64,000 nucleotides of DNA from Bacillus sp. NP157 (GTDB lineage Bacteria > Pseudomonadota > Gammaproteobacteria > Xanthomonadales > Rhodanobacteraceae), in assembly GCA_018889975.1 (NCBI GenBank), contig CP076546.1:3286001-3350000 (forward strand), given 5' to 3'. Every line of letters starts with the position of its first letter. The stretch's first letter is position 1. Positions 1 to 9,187 of the stretch are shown here, piece by piece. Made by a program: the position numbers and the translations under genes. Under the pieces are notes generated by a model, which saw only the letters and a list, made by a program, of their open reading frames with translations, did no database searches and was not told the DNA's origin.

Positions 1-1226
1 AGGACGAAGCGCGCTTCGTCATCGAACGCATCCGCGAGCACATCGCCGAACATGGCAACGCGCGTGACTGCGCGATCCTCTATCGTTCCAACGCCCAGTC
101 GCGCAACTTCGAAGAACAGCTGATCCAGCGCGACCTGCCCTATCGCGTCTACGGCGGCCTGCGCTTCTTCGAGCGCGCCGAGATCAAGGATGCGCTGGCC
201 TATCTCCGGCTGGCTTCGAACCGCCACGACGACGCGGCCTTCGAGCGCGCCGTGAATACGCCTCCGCGTGGCATCGGCGACCGCACGCTGGATGAACTGC
301 GTCGCCGCGCGCGCCTGGACGGCAGTTCGATGTGGGAGTCCGCATTGAACGAGGTGGCCACCGGCGGCCTCGCCGGCCGCGCCAAGAACGCCATCCGCGC
401 GTTCCTCAGCCTGATCGACGAGATGCACCGCACCTTCCGCGGCGGCGACACGGTCAACGACGAGGCCAGCACCGGCCTCGACCTGGCCGAGCAGATCGAG
501 CATGCCATCGTCCACACCGGCCTGCGCGACTTCTACGAGAACGACAAGCGTGGCAACGGCGAAGCGCGGGTGGAGAACCTCGACGAGTTGGTCAACGTGG
601 CCAGCCGTTTCGAGATGACCCCGGAAGACACCGACGCCGGGCTCAACGAGTTGTCGGCCTTCCTCTCGCACGCGGCGCTGGAAGCCGGCGAAGGCCAGGG
701 CGAAGCATGGGACGACTGCGTCCAGCTGATGACCCTGCATTCGGCGAAGGGCCTGGAATTCCCGGTGGTGTTCCTCGTCGGCATGGAGGAAGGCCTGTTC
801 CCGAGCCAGCGCTCCACCGAGGAGGACAACCGCCTGGAGGAAGAACGCCGGCTGGCCTACGTCGGCATCACCCGTGCCCGCGAAAAGCTGTTCGTGTCGC
901 ATGCCGAGTCGCGACGCATGCACGGCACCGAGATGCTGGCGCGGCCCTCGCGCTTCCTCGGCGAGATCCCGCCGGAATTGCTCGATGAACTGCGCCCCCG
1001 CGTGCAGGTCTCGCGCCCGGCCTACGCGGATCGATTCGGCGGCGGCAGCTCGCTGGAAGAGCCGATGCCGGTGAAGCTTGGCCAGCGCGTGACCCACCCG
1101 AAGTTCGGCGAGGGCACCATCGTCAGCGCCGAGGGTGCCGGGGCGCACATGCGGGTGCAGGTGAACTTCCAGGATGAAGGTTCGAAGTGGCTGGTTTACG
1201 CTTACGCTAACCTGACGGCGGTCTAG
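1..1226 (+). CDS. uvrD: DNA helicase II UvrD (C-terminal part, runs off the left edge)
   Basis: This is the 3'-5' SF1 helicase of nucleotide excision and mismatch repair, acting in the cytoplasm. The frame is open from base 3, so about 407 C-terminal residues of a protein of roughly 720 are visible; the N-terminal Walker motifs lie outside. Seen: GGLRFFERAEIKDALAYLR near the start, the motif V segment LMTLHSAKGLEFPVVFLVG, motif VI EERRLAYVGITRA, and the C-terminal Tudor-like segment KLGQRVTHPKFGEGTI. The tail and RFFERAEIKDAL block match UvrD better than Rep or PcrA. It stands alone here; hscC follows after 136 bp. Confidence 0.96.
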   Translation, partial: DEARFVIERIREHIAEHGNARDCAILYRSNAQSRNFEEQLIQRDLPYRVYGGLRFFERAEIKDALAYLRLASNRHDDAAFERAVNTPPRGIGDRTLDELRRRARLDGSSMWESALNEVATGGLAGRAKNAIRAFLSLIDEMHRTFRGGDTVNDEASTGLDLAEQIEHAIVHTGLRDFYENDKRGNGEARVENLDELVNVASRFEMTPEDTDAGLNELSAFLSHAALEAGEGQGEAWDDCVQLMTLHSAKGLEFPVVFLVGMEEGLFPSQRSTEEDNRLEEERRLAYVGITRAREKLFVSHAESRRMHGTEMLARPSRFLGEIPPELLDELRPRVQVSRPAYADRFGGGSSLEEPMPVKLGQRVTHPKFGEGTIVSAEGAGAHMRVQVNFQDEGSKWLVYAYANLTAV

Positions 1227-1267
1227 GCATGGGGCATGCCGGTTGAAGGGGCGCCGCGGGAATTCGG

Positions 1268-1292
1268 GTCGCGCACGGGTGCGCTCCTACAG
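1268..1292. repeat. REP-like palindromic repeat, copy 1
   Basis: A 25-base element, GTC then GCGCA-CGGG-TGCGC then TCCTACAG, sits between uvrD and hscC. A second copy lies at 33026-33050. The two differ at both partners of one stem pair (A-T here, G-C there), a compensatory change that supports a hairpin. Such elements resemble the REP sequences of pseudomonads and xanthomonads. Confidence 0.6.
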
Positions 1293-1362
1293 TGGGCGCG
1301 GCGGCTGCCGCTAAACAAGGGATCGTGCGCCGCGTGGCGCACCGAGGGATAGCAGGGATTTT

Positions 1363-3078
1363 ATGATCGTCGGTATCGATCTGGGCACGACCAACAGCCT
1401 GATCGCCGTCTGGAAGGACGGCGGCGCACAGCTCATTCCCAATGCATTGGGGAATGTCCTCACGCCGTCCTGCGTCGGCATCGACAAAGACGGACAGGTG
1501 CTGGTGGGCGAGGCGGCGCGCGAGCGCCTGCAAACCCATCCGCAGCAGACCGCCGCGCTGTTCAAGCGCTACATGGGCAGCCCGCGCACGGTGCGCCTGG
1601 GCGACCGCGACTACCGGCCGGAAGAACTGTCGGCGCTGGTGTTGCGTTCGCTGAAAGCCGACGCCGAGGCGTGGCTGGGCCACCCGGTGACCGAAGCGGT
1701 CATCACCGTGCCGGCGTACTTCTCCGATGCCCAGCGCAAGGCGACCCGCGTCGCCGGCCAGCTGGCCGGCCTGAAGGTCGAGCGCCTGCTCAACGAACCC
1801 ACCGCCGCGGCACTGGCCTACGGCCTGCACGAAAAGCACGGCGAAACCCAGTTCCTCGTCTTCGACCTTGGCGGCGGCACGTTCGACGTCTCGATCCTGG
1901 AGATGTTCGAAGGGGTGATGGAGGTGCGCGCCAGCGCCGGCGATAACATGCTCGGCGGCGAAGACTTCGCCACGCTGCTGGCCGACGAGGTCTTCGCCAA
2001 CGGCATCCCCGAAGCGGCACGTGCCGACCCGATCTTCATGCAGCGGCTTGCCGCGCGTGCCGAGACCGCGAAGCGTGAACTCGGTGCCAGCGGCAAGGCC
2101 ACCCTGGAGGCGACCTGGAAGCAGCATGCGGCGAGCGTCGAACTGAACGCCGAGAGCTTCGAAAAGCTCGCCCAGCCCTTGCTCAACCGCCTGTGGCGCC
2201 CGATCGAACGTGCCCTGCGCGACGCGCGCATCCGCGCCGCCGATCTCGACAACGTGGTGCTCGCCGGTGGCGCGACGCGCATGCCGATGATCCGCGCGCT
2301 GGCTACGCGGATGTTCGGGCGCTTCCCGGCCGTCGGCCTCAACCCCGACGAAGTGGTCGCGCTGGGCGCTGCCGTGCAGGCCGGCCTGAAGATGAAGGAC
2401 CAGGCGCTCAACGAAACCGTCATGACCGACGTGTGCCCGTACACGCTGGGCACCGAGGTCGCGCGCCGGCTGGATAACGGCAACCATGCGGAAGGTTTCT
2501 ATGCGCCGATCATCCAGCGCAACACCGTGGTGCCGGTGAGCCGGGTCGAGCGCTTCACCCCGGTGTCGGCCAACCAGACGCAGATCCGCATCGGCGTCTA
2601 CCAGGGCGAATCGCGCATGGTCCGCGACAACATTCCGCTCGGCGAGGTCGTCGTGCCCCTGCCCAAGGGCAGCGGCCATGCCGAGGGCGTCGATGTGCGT
2701 TTCACCTACGACGTGAACGGCCTGCTCGAAGTCGAAGTGACAGTGGTGGCCACCAACGAAACCCGCCGTCTGGTGATCGAGGGTGGCGACGCGCACATGT
2801 CCCCCGAGGAGGTCGCGCAGCGGCTCGCGGCGCTGTCCACGCTGAAGATCCATCCGCGCGACACGCTGGAAAATCGCACCCTGCTGGCGCGCGCCGAGCG
2901 GCTGTACGAACAACTGCTCGGCGACGCCCGCGATCGCGTGGGCCAGTTCATCCTGCAGTTCGAGCAGACGCTGGCCAGCCAGGATCAAAGGCAGATCGCC
3001 CGCGAGGCGGTGCTTTTCCGCGAGGCCCTGCAGCACGTCGAAGCCGACAACCGCTTCGCGCCCGATCCGGTGGAATGA
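1363..3078 (+). CDS. hscC: HscC-type Hsp70 chaperone
   Basis: This 571-residue ATPase chaperone belongs to the Hsp70 family. Its N-terminus (GIDLGTTNSLIAVWKDGG) and the segments AVITVPAYFSDAQRKATR, NEPTAAALAYGL and DLGGGTFDVS are the phosphate and adenosine loops of the nucleotide-binding domain (about 1-360). The C-terminal third is a shortened substrate-binding region without the long DnaK lid; 571 aa matches E. coli HscC (about 556) rather than DnaK (about 638). The ATG follows AGGGATAGCAGGG. Two J-like membrane proteins follow at 1 bp and 2 bp spacing, as HscC pairs with DjlB/DjlC in E. coli. The specific clients are unknown. Confidence 0.92.
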   Translation: MIVGIDLGTTNSLIAVWKDGGAQLIPNALGNVLTPSCVGIDKDGQVLVGEAARERLQTHPQQTAALFKRYMGSPRTVRLGDRDYRPEELSALVLRSLKADAEAWLGHPVTEAVITVPAYFSDAQRKATRVAGQLAGLKVERLLNEPTAAALAYGLHEKHGETQFLVFDLGGGTFDVSILEMFEGVMEVRASAGDNMLGGEDFATLLADEVFANGIPEAARADPIFMQRLAARAETAKRELGASGKATLEATWKQHAASVELNAESFEKLAQPLLNRLWRPIERALRDARIRAADLDNVVLAGGATRMPMIRALATRMFGRFPAVGLNPDEVVALGAAVQAGLKMKDQALNETVMTDVCPYTLGTEVARRLDNGNHAEGFYAPIIQRNTVVPVSRVERFTPVSANQTQIRIGVYQGESRMVRDNIPLGEVVVPLPKGSGHAEGVDVRFTYDVNGLLEVEVTVVATNETRRLVIEGGDAHMSPEEVAQRLAALSTLKIHPRDTLENRTLLARAERLYEQLLGDARDRVGQFILQFEQTLASQDQRQIAREAVLFREALQHVEADNRFAPDPVE

Positions 3079-3079
3079 C

Positions 3080-4144
3080 ATGGCGTACTGGTTCCTGCGT
3101 GAGCTTGGCCTGGATGCCAGCGCCGACGAACGCGGCGTAAAGCGCGCCTACGCGCTGCGCCTCAAGGCCAGCGATCCCGCCGCCGATCCGGACGGTTTCG
3201 CGCGCTTGCGCAGCGCGTTTGAAGCGGCGCGCAGCTGGGCCGAGCGCAAGGCCGAGCATGAGGCTGCGTCCGTGCAGGGAACGGAGGATGTGCACGATGA
3301 GCAGGACATCGCGGCCACCGTGGACGCCATCCACGCGGAAGTGCCCGCCGTTGACGTCAACGAGCACGCCGTCCGCGCCAGCCGCGTGGAAGGTAACGAC
3401 ATCGCGGTGGATCGCGTAGACGCCACCGGCGACGAAGCGCCTGCCGCAGCGCCTCCCATGGCACGCGGACCGTCCGCCGGGCAGGTTGCCTACGACACGC
3501 TCCGTCGTTTCGCGCAGGCGGTCGACACGCAGCGCGACACGGCGGTGGCGGACCTGCTCACGGCGACGACCGCCGAGCTGCGCCAGCAACATGTCGACGC
3601 CCTGGCGGTGTTCGAAGCGATGCTGATCGATGCCATCGCGGAACAGCAGCTGGCGCGTCGCCCGCACCTGGTAAACGCTGCCGCCGAGCAGTTTGCCTGG
3701 GGCGATGCGGACGTCCATGGTCGCGGTACGGAACGCGACGCCTGGATCGATCGCGTGCTTGCCTCGCGCGCGAACTGGCTTCGCTTCCCGGAGAAGCGGC
3801 GCAAGCAGCTGCTCGGCCTCTGCGAAGCCGCGACGAAGGAGAGCCCCGCGTTCACCTCGAAGCATGTCGAAGCATGGCCCCGGATCGCCGCCGTGCAGCC
3901 CTACGTGGGTGAATTCCTGCGCCTGCACGTCGCCGATGCCGTGCTGCATGCTTGGAAAGAGGCATTCAACGCGCTACCGGCGAAGCAGCGCGGCATCGCG
4001 CGCCGATCCGCCTGGGATCCGACCGAGCCCAGCGTGCCGAAATGGCGCCGCGCCCTCGGCTACGTGGGCGGACGCTGGTGGTGGTGGTTCATCGGCGGGA
4101 AGATCCTGTTGCTTATCGCGCACGCGCTGCGCGGCTCGCCCTGA
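3080..4144 (+). CDS. Degenerate J-domain membrane protein, HscC partner (DjlB/DjlC-like)
   Basis: This 354-residue protein has an N-terminal J-like segment (about 1-55): FLRELGLDASADERGVKRAY, then KASDPAADPDGF, then ARLRSAFEAA. The canonical HPD of DnaJ proteins is absent; the loop reads ASDPAADP, so DP stands where HPD is expected. The centre is Ala-rich and low in complexity, and the C-terminus carries a Trp-rich hydrophobic segment (VGGRWWWWFIGGKILLLIA) that looks like a tail anchor. The gene begins 1 bp after hscC. By analogy with E. coli DjlB/DjlC it probably docks HscC at the inner membrane. The function is inferred from context. Confidence 0.75.
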   Translation: MAYWFLRELGLDASADERGVKRAYALRLKASDPAADPDGFARLRSAFEAARSWAERKAEHEAASVQGTEDVHDEQDIAATVDAIHAEVPAVDVNEHAVRASRVEGNDIAVDRVDATGDEAPAAAPPMARGPSAGQVAYDTLRRFAQAVDTQRDTAVADLLTATTAELRQQHVDALAVFEAMLIDAIAEQQLARRPHLVNAAAEQFAWGDADVHGRGTERDAWIDRVLASRANWLRFPEKRRKQLLGLCEAATKESPAFTSKHVEAWPRIAAVQPYVGEFLRLHVADAVLHAWKEAFNALPAKQRGIARRSAWDPTEPSVPKWRRALGYVGGRWWWWFIGGKILLLIAHALRGSP

Positions 4145-4146
4145 GC

Positions 4147-5337
4147 GTGGCCACGCCCTCGTTCTTCGACCAGCTTGGCTTGCCGGCGCACGCCGACGAG
4201 GTGATGGTCCGTCGCGCCTACGCGTCCCTGCTGCGCGGCATCGATCCGGAAACGGACCCCGCCGCCTTCGAGCGCCTGCGAACGGCGTACGAAGAAGCAC
4301 GGGCGTGGCTGTTCGAGCATCCGGCGGATGCTGCGCCGGATGTCCCGCGCGAGCCCGCCGTCGCCGCGGCGACGTCCTCGTCGCCGGCGGAGTTCGCCGT
4401 GGGCGCGGTCGAGACGGTTGTCACACCCCCGGAAAACATACTGCCGGCCGATACCGGTGGTGATCCCGCCGACGTCGTCCCGCGTCCCGAGGACATCGCC
4501 GACGACCTGGCGCGTCGCTTCCAGGCCGACGTCGCCGCGCAGCCGGCCAGTGCCGTGCACGGCCTGCTCGACACCGCCCTCGCGTCCCTGCGCATGCGCT
4601 ACGTGGATGCGCCGGGCCAGCTCGAAGACCGCATCGTCGAGCAGCTGATGGCGTGCAGCATCCGCCACCGTCCCGAGGTGTTCGATGCCGCCGCGATCCT
4701 GTTCCACTGGCATGAAATCGGCCACCTGCGACGCAGCGATCCGCGCCAGCTCTGGATCGATCGGGTGCTGGGCCAGCGCGAAACCTGGCGCAGCTTCGAG
4801 CCGCGCTGGCAGGCGAAATGGCTCGAGCTGCTACGGCGTTCGGAAGCCGGCGTGGATGACTGGCTGGCGCGCCGCTGGCCCGACGTCGAGCGGCTGCAGC
4901 GCAACCTGCCGGACTGGATCACGCTGCATGCCACGCCGCGCAGGCTGGCGGCATGGCGCGACGCCTACGCCGCGCTGCCTGGACCGGTGCGTGAGGAGTC
5001 GCGCGCACGCGCCATGCCGGCGGCGTCGATGCTGATGCGCACGTCGAAGCCCGTGCCGTGGTATCGGACGCGCTGGCGCTTCCGTATCGCCTCGTGGGCG
5101 TTCGCCGCGATCGGCATCGCCGTGCTCGCCCAGCGTTACGGTCCCGACCTGTCCTCCGTGCCGTCGCTGACGGACACGATGACGCCCGTGGAATGCGCCG
5201 CGCTATACGACCGGCTCGACCAGCCCGGTGCGTTCGACCACGTGGCCCTGACCGAGATGGGCTACCTGAAAGACCGGGCCCATCGCTGCGTGGCGCAGGG
5301 CCTCTGGCATCCGTCCAGCCACTTGCGACAACGCTAG
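4147..5337 (+). CDS. Second degenerate J-domain membrane protein, HscC partner
   Basis: A 396-residue paralogue of the preceding protein. I chose the GTG two bases after the upstream stop; the longer open frame overlaps the upstream gene. The N-terminus (FFDQLGLPAHADEVMVRRAY, GIDPETDPAAF, ERLRTAYEEARAW) keeps J-domain helices II and III but again lacks HPD. Both paralogues share a central block ending in the Trp-containing segments around LWIDRVL and TWRSFEPRWQ. A hydrophobic segment (FRIASWAFAAIGIAVLA) near residue 310 suggests one membrane span. It is the third gene of the hscC operon. The next gene is convergent after 4 bp. Confidence 0.72.
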   Translation: MATPSFFDQLGLPAHADEVMVRRAYASLLRGIDPETDPAAFERLRTAYEEARAWLFEHPADAAPDVPREPAVAAATSSSPAEFAVGAVETVVTPPENILPADTGGDPADVVPRPEDIADDLARRFQADVAAQPASAVHGLLDTALASLRMRYVDAPGQLEDRIVEQLMACSIRHRPEVFDAAAILFHWHEIGHLRRSDPRQLWIDRVLGQRETWRSFEPRWQAKWLELLRRSEAGVDDWLARRWPDVERLQRNLPDWITLHATPRRLAAWRDAYAALPGPVREESRARAMPAASMLMRTSKPVPWYRTRWRFRIASWAFAAIGIAVLAQRYGPDLSSVPSLTDTMTPVECAALYDRLDQPGAFDHVALTEMGYLKDRAHRCVAQGLWHPSSHLRQR

Positions 5338-5341
5338 GCGA

Positions 5342-6595
5342 TCACGGCGAAAGCCGCGGCACGCCGTGCTGATCGCGCTCTTCGATCGCCGTCACCCGCG
5401 TGTCGATCCGGCCACTGCGATTCTCGGGCAGGGGTTCGGTAGCCTCCCCGCGCGCCAGCGCGAACGCATTGCGATAGCAGCGCTGGGCCAGCTCGGGCAG
5501 GTTCTCGCCAAGATAGACGTCGCCCAGGGCCTCCCACGCCGCCGCGCTCGGCTCGATCGCCAGCGCCCGCTCGAGGTACGGCTTCGCCTTGCCCCACAGG
5601 TGCGCACGGACACACATCCGGCCCACGGCGGTGAGCAACGCGGGATCGTTCGGGTGCGTATCGATCCACGCCTCGGCACGGCGCAACCGCTGGTCGAGGT
5701 CTTCCGCACCCAGCGAGCCGTACGTGGCGACCAGCTGCGGCGACCACTCCCGACGCAGCGCCGATTCGATCTCGTCCATCGCGGCCATGCCCTGGCCATA
5801 ACGCATGGCCTGGCGTGCGTAGGCATCGATCACGCCGGGAAGGCGGCGCTGGCCCTTCGGCAACTGCGACCACAGCGCGGTGAGCGACGCACCATCCGGC
5901 GCGGCGAGCACGCTGGCGGCGACGATGCGCGACTCCAGTTCGTTGAACGCAGCGGCACCCAGTTCGCCCGACTTGCGCAGCGGCTCCAACGCACGCATGG
6001 CGTTGCGCGGGTCACCCGCCGCCAGCGAGGCTTCCGCGTATTCGCTCCAGCCGGCCGGGGTCAGCGCGTTGCTGCTGGCTTCCGGGGCAAGCAATGCCGC
6101 CGCATCCACCGCCCGACCGGTACGCCGCATCAGCCGTGCACGCATCACGCGTGCGGCCCGCGGAGTTTCCTGCGCAGCGAGGTCGAGCGTTTCGATGGCG
6201 CGGGTGGATTCGCCGTGGCGCTCGGCGGCTTCGGCCGCGGCGAGCAAGGCCGGTCCACGCACGGACGGGTAGCGCGCGGCACGATTCAGGTCACGCTCGG
6301 CTTCACCGTGGCGCCCTTCGATCAGGGCGACCAGGCCGTCGGCAAGGCGACGGCGGCTGAGCCGACGGTGACGCCGGTTCATGGCGCCGAACGGCCAGCG
6401 AATCAGCGCGACGAGGAAGGCGATGGCGGCCCATGCCACCAGCAGCAACACGATGGCGGTGACCAGGGTCATCTGCAGCGTGGTGCCACGGATATGCACA
6501 AGCACGTAGCCCGGATCGTCCGCGACCCAATGCCACGCGAATGCGGCGATCACCGCGACAAGGATAAGGCCGACTACCCAGCGCCACGGCTTCAT
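5342..6595 (-). CDS. hemY: HemY protoheme biosynthesis-associated TPR protein
   Basis: A 417-residue inner-membrane protein of the HemY family, found downstream of hemD/hemX in many proteobacteria; it is not the protoporphyrinogen oxidase also called HemY. Two N-terminal transmembrane segments (about 6-25 and 42-66) are followed by a hydrophilic TPR-rich domain with repeats such as EAERDLNRAARYPSVRGPA and the closing LAQRCYRNAFALARGE. Its start overlaps the hemX stop by 4 bases, so the two are translationally coupled. The exact biochemical role of this family is unsettled; it is thought to support late heme synthesis. Confidence 0.88.
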   Translation of the reverse strand: MKPWRWVVGLILVAVIAAFAWHWVADDPGYVLVHIRGTTLQMTLVTAIVLLLVAWAAIAFLVALIRWPFGAMNRRHRRLSRRRLADGLVALIEGRHGEAERDLNRAARYPSVRGPALLAAAEAAERHGESTRAIETLDLAAQETPRAARVMRARLMRRTGRAVDAAALLAPEASSNALTPAGWSEYAEASLAAGDPRNAMRALEPLRKSGELGAAAFNELESRIVAASVLAAPDGASLTALWSQLPKGQRRLPGVIDAYARQAMRYGQGMAAMDEIESALRREWSPQLVATYGSLGAEDLDQRLRRAEAWIDTHPNDPALLTAVGRMCVRAHLWGKAKPYLERALAIEPSAAAWEALGDVYLGENLPELAQRCYRNAFALARGEATEPLPENRSGRIDTRVTAIEERDQHGVPRLSP

Positions 6596-7755
6596 GGCGT
6601 GGCCTTCGCGGCGGTCGACGCCGTGGCGGGCGCGGCGGCGGGCGTCGTGCCGGCGGCCGACGCAGGCGTCGCTGCAGGGGCAGCGCTCTTCAACGCATGC
6701 ACCGAGCGCAGGCTACGCAGCTCTTCCAGTGCGGCGCCGAGCTTCGGTTCGGTGCCGCTGGCCTGACTGGCCAGTAGCGCGGCGATGCGCTGCCGCGCGG
6801 TCTGCACCGACGGCGCCTGGCCGTTGAAGTGTGCAACGAGGGTGGCGTCGACACGCTTGAGCGCGGCGTTGCGGCTACGGTCGTCGTACGCAAGCACGGC
6901 GGCTTCCGCGTGGGCGACGTCCAGCGCCGCCAGTTCGCGCGCCAGGCGATCGTCGGCGAGGCCCAGCGGCGTGCCTTCGTCGTGGCTGATCCGGACGATG
7001 CTACCCAGCGCATTCGTGGTCCGCTGCCAGAAGGTGCGCTCTTCATCCGCGCCGGCCTGGGTGTCGAGGTCCTTCAGCGGCAGCGTCGGAAGCTGCGCAC
7101 GAAGGTCGGCGAGCACGTTGAGATCGTTCGCGCGAGCCTTGGGCTGCACGGCCTGCAAGGCCTCGCGCTCGGCGGCGAGGTTCTGCCGCACCGGCGCGAA
7201 GGCGGCATCGTTCACCGCGGCCAGGCTCTGGTCGGCCAGCTCGTAGGCCGAGAGCGCACCGCTGGCGTCGCCGAACAGGGCGAAACGTTCGCGCGCCATG
7301 CGCAGCAGCGATTCGGCCTCGTCGAGCAACATCGCATCGTGGCCACCGAGGCTGCGCTCGGAAAGGTTGGCGACGGCATCTTCGAGATTCTTCGTGCGCT
7401 CGGCCATGCCGAGCACTTCCTCGCGGGCCGAGCGGTTCACGCCATCGGCGTCGCTGAGGCGACGGCGCAGGTTGGCGTTGTCGTCGCGAAGGCCATCCAC
7501 CGCCGACTGCAAGGTGTCGACCTGGCCCTTGAGGCCGTTGGCCGCGCCAAGGTCGGCGCGCATGGTCCAGACCGTCCATGCGGTGTAGCCGGCGGCACCT
7601 GCCGCGGCCAGCGATAGCAGGATGGCCAGCGCCAGGGCGCCACCACCACGCCGGGGCGCGGGGTCGGGAGCCCTGCGCGGGCTGGCGGTCGAGGGCGCGG
7701 CGGCCGGGGCCGGCGTGGCCGGGCTCGTATCGGTCGGAGGGGTCTCGGTCGTCAT
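6592..7755 (-). CDS. hemX: HemX-like uroporphyrinogen-III C-methyltransferase family protein
   Basis: A 387-residue protein. A Pro/Ala-rich cytoplasmic N-terminus (about 1-40) leads to one membrane span (ALAILLSLAAAGAAGYTAWT) and then a long helical periplasmic domain with coiled-coil character (LKGQVDTLQSAVDGLRDD and following). It is annotated historically as a uroporphyrinogen methyltransferase, but I see no SAM-binding motif, and HemX is regarded as an accessory protein. The C-terminus is low-complexity Ala/Pro/Thr. I start at MTTETPP; an in-frame ATG three codons upstream is possible. It lies between hemD (46 bp) and hemY (4-base overlap). Confidence 0.82.
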   Translation of the reverse strand: MTTETPPTDTSPATPAPAAAPSTASPRRAPDPAPRRGGGALALAILLSLAAAGAAGYTAWTVWTMRADLGAANGLKGQVDTLQSAVDGLRDDNANLRRRLSDADGVNRSAREEVLGMAERTKNLEDAVANLSERSLGGHDAMLLDEAESLLRMARERFALFGDASGALSAYELADQSLAAVNDAAFAPVRQNLAAEREALQAVQPKARANDLNVLADLRAQLPTLPLKDLDTQAGADEERTFWQRTTNALGSIVRISHDEGTPLGLADDRLARELAALDVAHAEAAVLAYDDRSRNAALKRVDATLVAHFNGQAPSVQTARQRIAALLASQASGTEPKLGAALEELRSLRSVHALKSAAPAATPASAAGTTPAAAPATASTAAKATP

Positions 7756-7801
7756 GCAGGGCATGCTAGCAGGCCATACGCGAACGAACGGAGTAGATCG
7801 C

Positions 7802-8572
7802 TCAACCGCGGGTGAACGAGACCTCGGAGGCGGCGGCGAGCAGGTCGGTCGGCAAGGCGGACCGCGCCACCACCACCCGCTCGAAGCCCATCCCCATCGC
7901 CACGGCGCGCAGGCGCTCGCTGCTGACCACCGCCACGGCCTGCACCAGCCGCCGCCAGGCGGGCGCGATCAAGGCGCGGTGTAGGTGGTCCAGCGCCTCG
8001 GCGCTGGACAGCAACACCGCCGAGCGTCGGGTGAGTTTGAGCAAGGGATCAATATGTCGCCGGTCGATCCGCGGCGCCACCCGATGGTAGACATGCACCT
8101 CGTCGAGCAGGGCACCGCGCGCGGCCAGTTGCTCGCGCAGCACGCCGCGCCCACCCGGGGCACCCACCAGCGCAACGCGCTTGCCGGCAAGTTCGGCCAG
8201 TTCGGGCATGCCGAGCACGCCTTCGCTGTCCTGCGAGGACTCCGGGAAAAGCACGTTGGCCACGTCGGCGGTCTTCAGCGCGCGCGCCGTGCCGCGTCCG
8301 ACGGCGATCACCGTGGCCCGCGTGGCCAGCGGCAACACATCGGCGGCGAAGCGCACGGCGGCCGGGCTGGTGAACACGAGCACGTCGCCGTCCAGCGCGC
8401 GGCGCAACGCGGCATCCACGGCACTGGCGTCTTCGGTGGCCCGCAGCGACAGCCCGGGCACGCTGACCGGGATCCCGCCGAGCTTGCGCACGCGGCGGGC
8501 GAGTGGGCCCGCCGTTCCGGCGGGGCGGGTAATGACGACGGTCACGTTGCGTAGCGGTTGTGAACGACTCAC
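7802..8572 (-). CDS. hemD: Uroporphyrinogen-III synthase
   Basis: This 256-residue cytoplasmic enzyme cyclises hydroxymethylbilane to uroporphyrinogen III, the last common step to heme, siroheme and cobalamin. Recognition rests on the HemD fold pattern: VVITRPAGTAGPLARRVRKLGG at the start, VFTSPAAVRFAADVLP in the first lobe, ALVGAPGGRGVLREQLAARG at the second lobe, and LLSSAEALDHLHRAL. I chose the GTG at 8572, giving a normal family length; the open frame continues upstream but would overlap the divergent thioesterase. hemC is not in the window. Confidence 0.88.
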   Translation of the reverse strand: MSRSQPLRNVTVVITRPAGTAGPLARRVRKLGGIPVSVPGLSLRATEDASAVDAALRRALDGDVLVFTSPAAVRFAADVLPLATRATVIAVGRGTARALKTADVANVLFPESSQDSEGVLGMPELAELAGKRVALVGAPGGRGVLREQLAARGALLDEVHVYHRVAPRIDRRHIDPLLKLTRRSAVLLSSAEALDHLHRALIAPAWRRLVQAVAVVSSERLRAVAMGMGFERVVVARSALPTDLLAAASEVSFTRG

Positions 8573-8693
8573 GGGAGCATCCTGCTGTAGACACCCGAGG
8601 ATAGGAAGGATGAACGCTTGCCACCAATGCCGAAGGTTGGGGCACGCCGTACGGGTGCGAACGGATGGGGGCGTTCCGTAGACTCGGCGGTCC

Positions 8694-9158
8694 ATGAACG
8701 ATCACACCCACGACATCGCCGCACTCGAGCGCTTTATCCTCGACGGCATCCCCCTGGCCCGTGCCATGGATATCCACATCGTGTCGCACGATGGGCACCG
8801 GCTGGTGATGACGGCGCCCCTGCCGCCCAACATCAACGACAAGGGCTGCGCGTTCGGCGGCAGCCTGGTCACGCTGATGACGCTGGCCTGCTGGGCACTG
8901 GTCGAAGCCTCGCTGCGCCAGCGCGGGTACGACTGCGACCTGTTCGTCGCCGATTCCACCGTGCGCTACCTGGATCCGGTCTGGGGCGACCTGCGCGCCG
9001 AGGCCAGCATGGCGCCGGACAGCGACTGGGAGCCGTTCTTCGCGACCCTGGCCGCGCGTGGCCGGGCCCGCGCCGACCTTGCCTGCGTGATCCCGGGCAC
9101 CGACGCAAAGCCCGCCGCCACGCTGGTCGCGCGCTTCGTGGCCAAACGCCGGGCATAA
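8694..9158 (+). CDS. YiiD C-terminal-type hotdog thioesterase
   Basis: A 154-residue single-domain hotdog protein. The segment PPNINDKGCAFGGSLVTLMT is characteristic of the putative thioesterase family related to the C-terminal half of E. coli YiiD (FabY-like). The central helix and following strands (DLFVADSTVRYLDPVWGDL) complete the fold. It presumably hydrolyses an acyl-CoA or acyl-ACP in the cytoplasm; the substrate is unknown. Divergent from hemD, with a 121 bp shared intergenic region. Confidence 0.8.
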   Translation: MNDHTHDIAALERFILDGIPLARAMDIHIVSHDGHRLVMTAPLPPNINDKGCAFGGSLVTLMTLACWALVEASLRQRGYDCDLFVADSTVRYLDPVWGDLRAEASMAPDSDWEPFFATLAARGRARADLACVIPGTDAKPAATLVARFVAKRRA

Positions 9159-9187
9159 TGCCGGCCGACGCCATCCTGGAAGCCACC

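Noticed and set aside
1207-3081. A 624-codon open frame on the minus strand
   Set aside because: It lies wholly opposite hscC and has the His/Arg/Gly-rich composition typical of antisense frames in high-GC DNA. No family resemblance.
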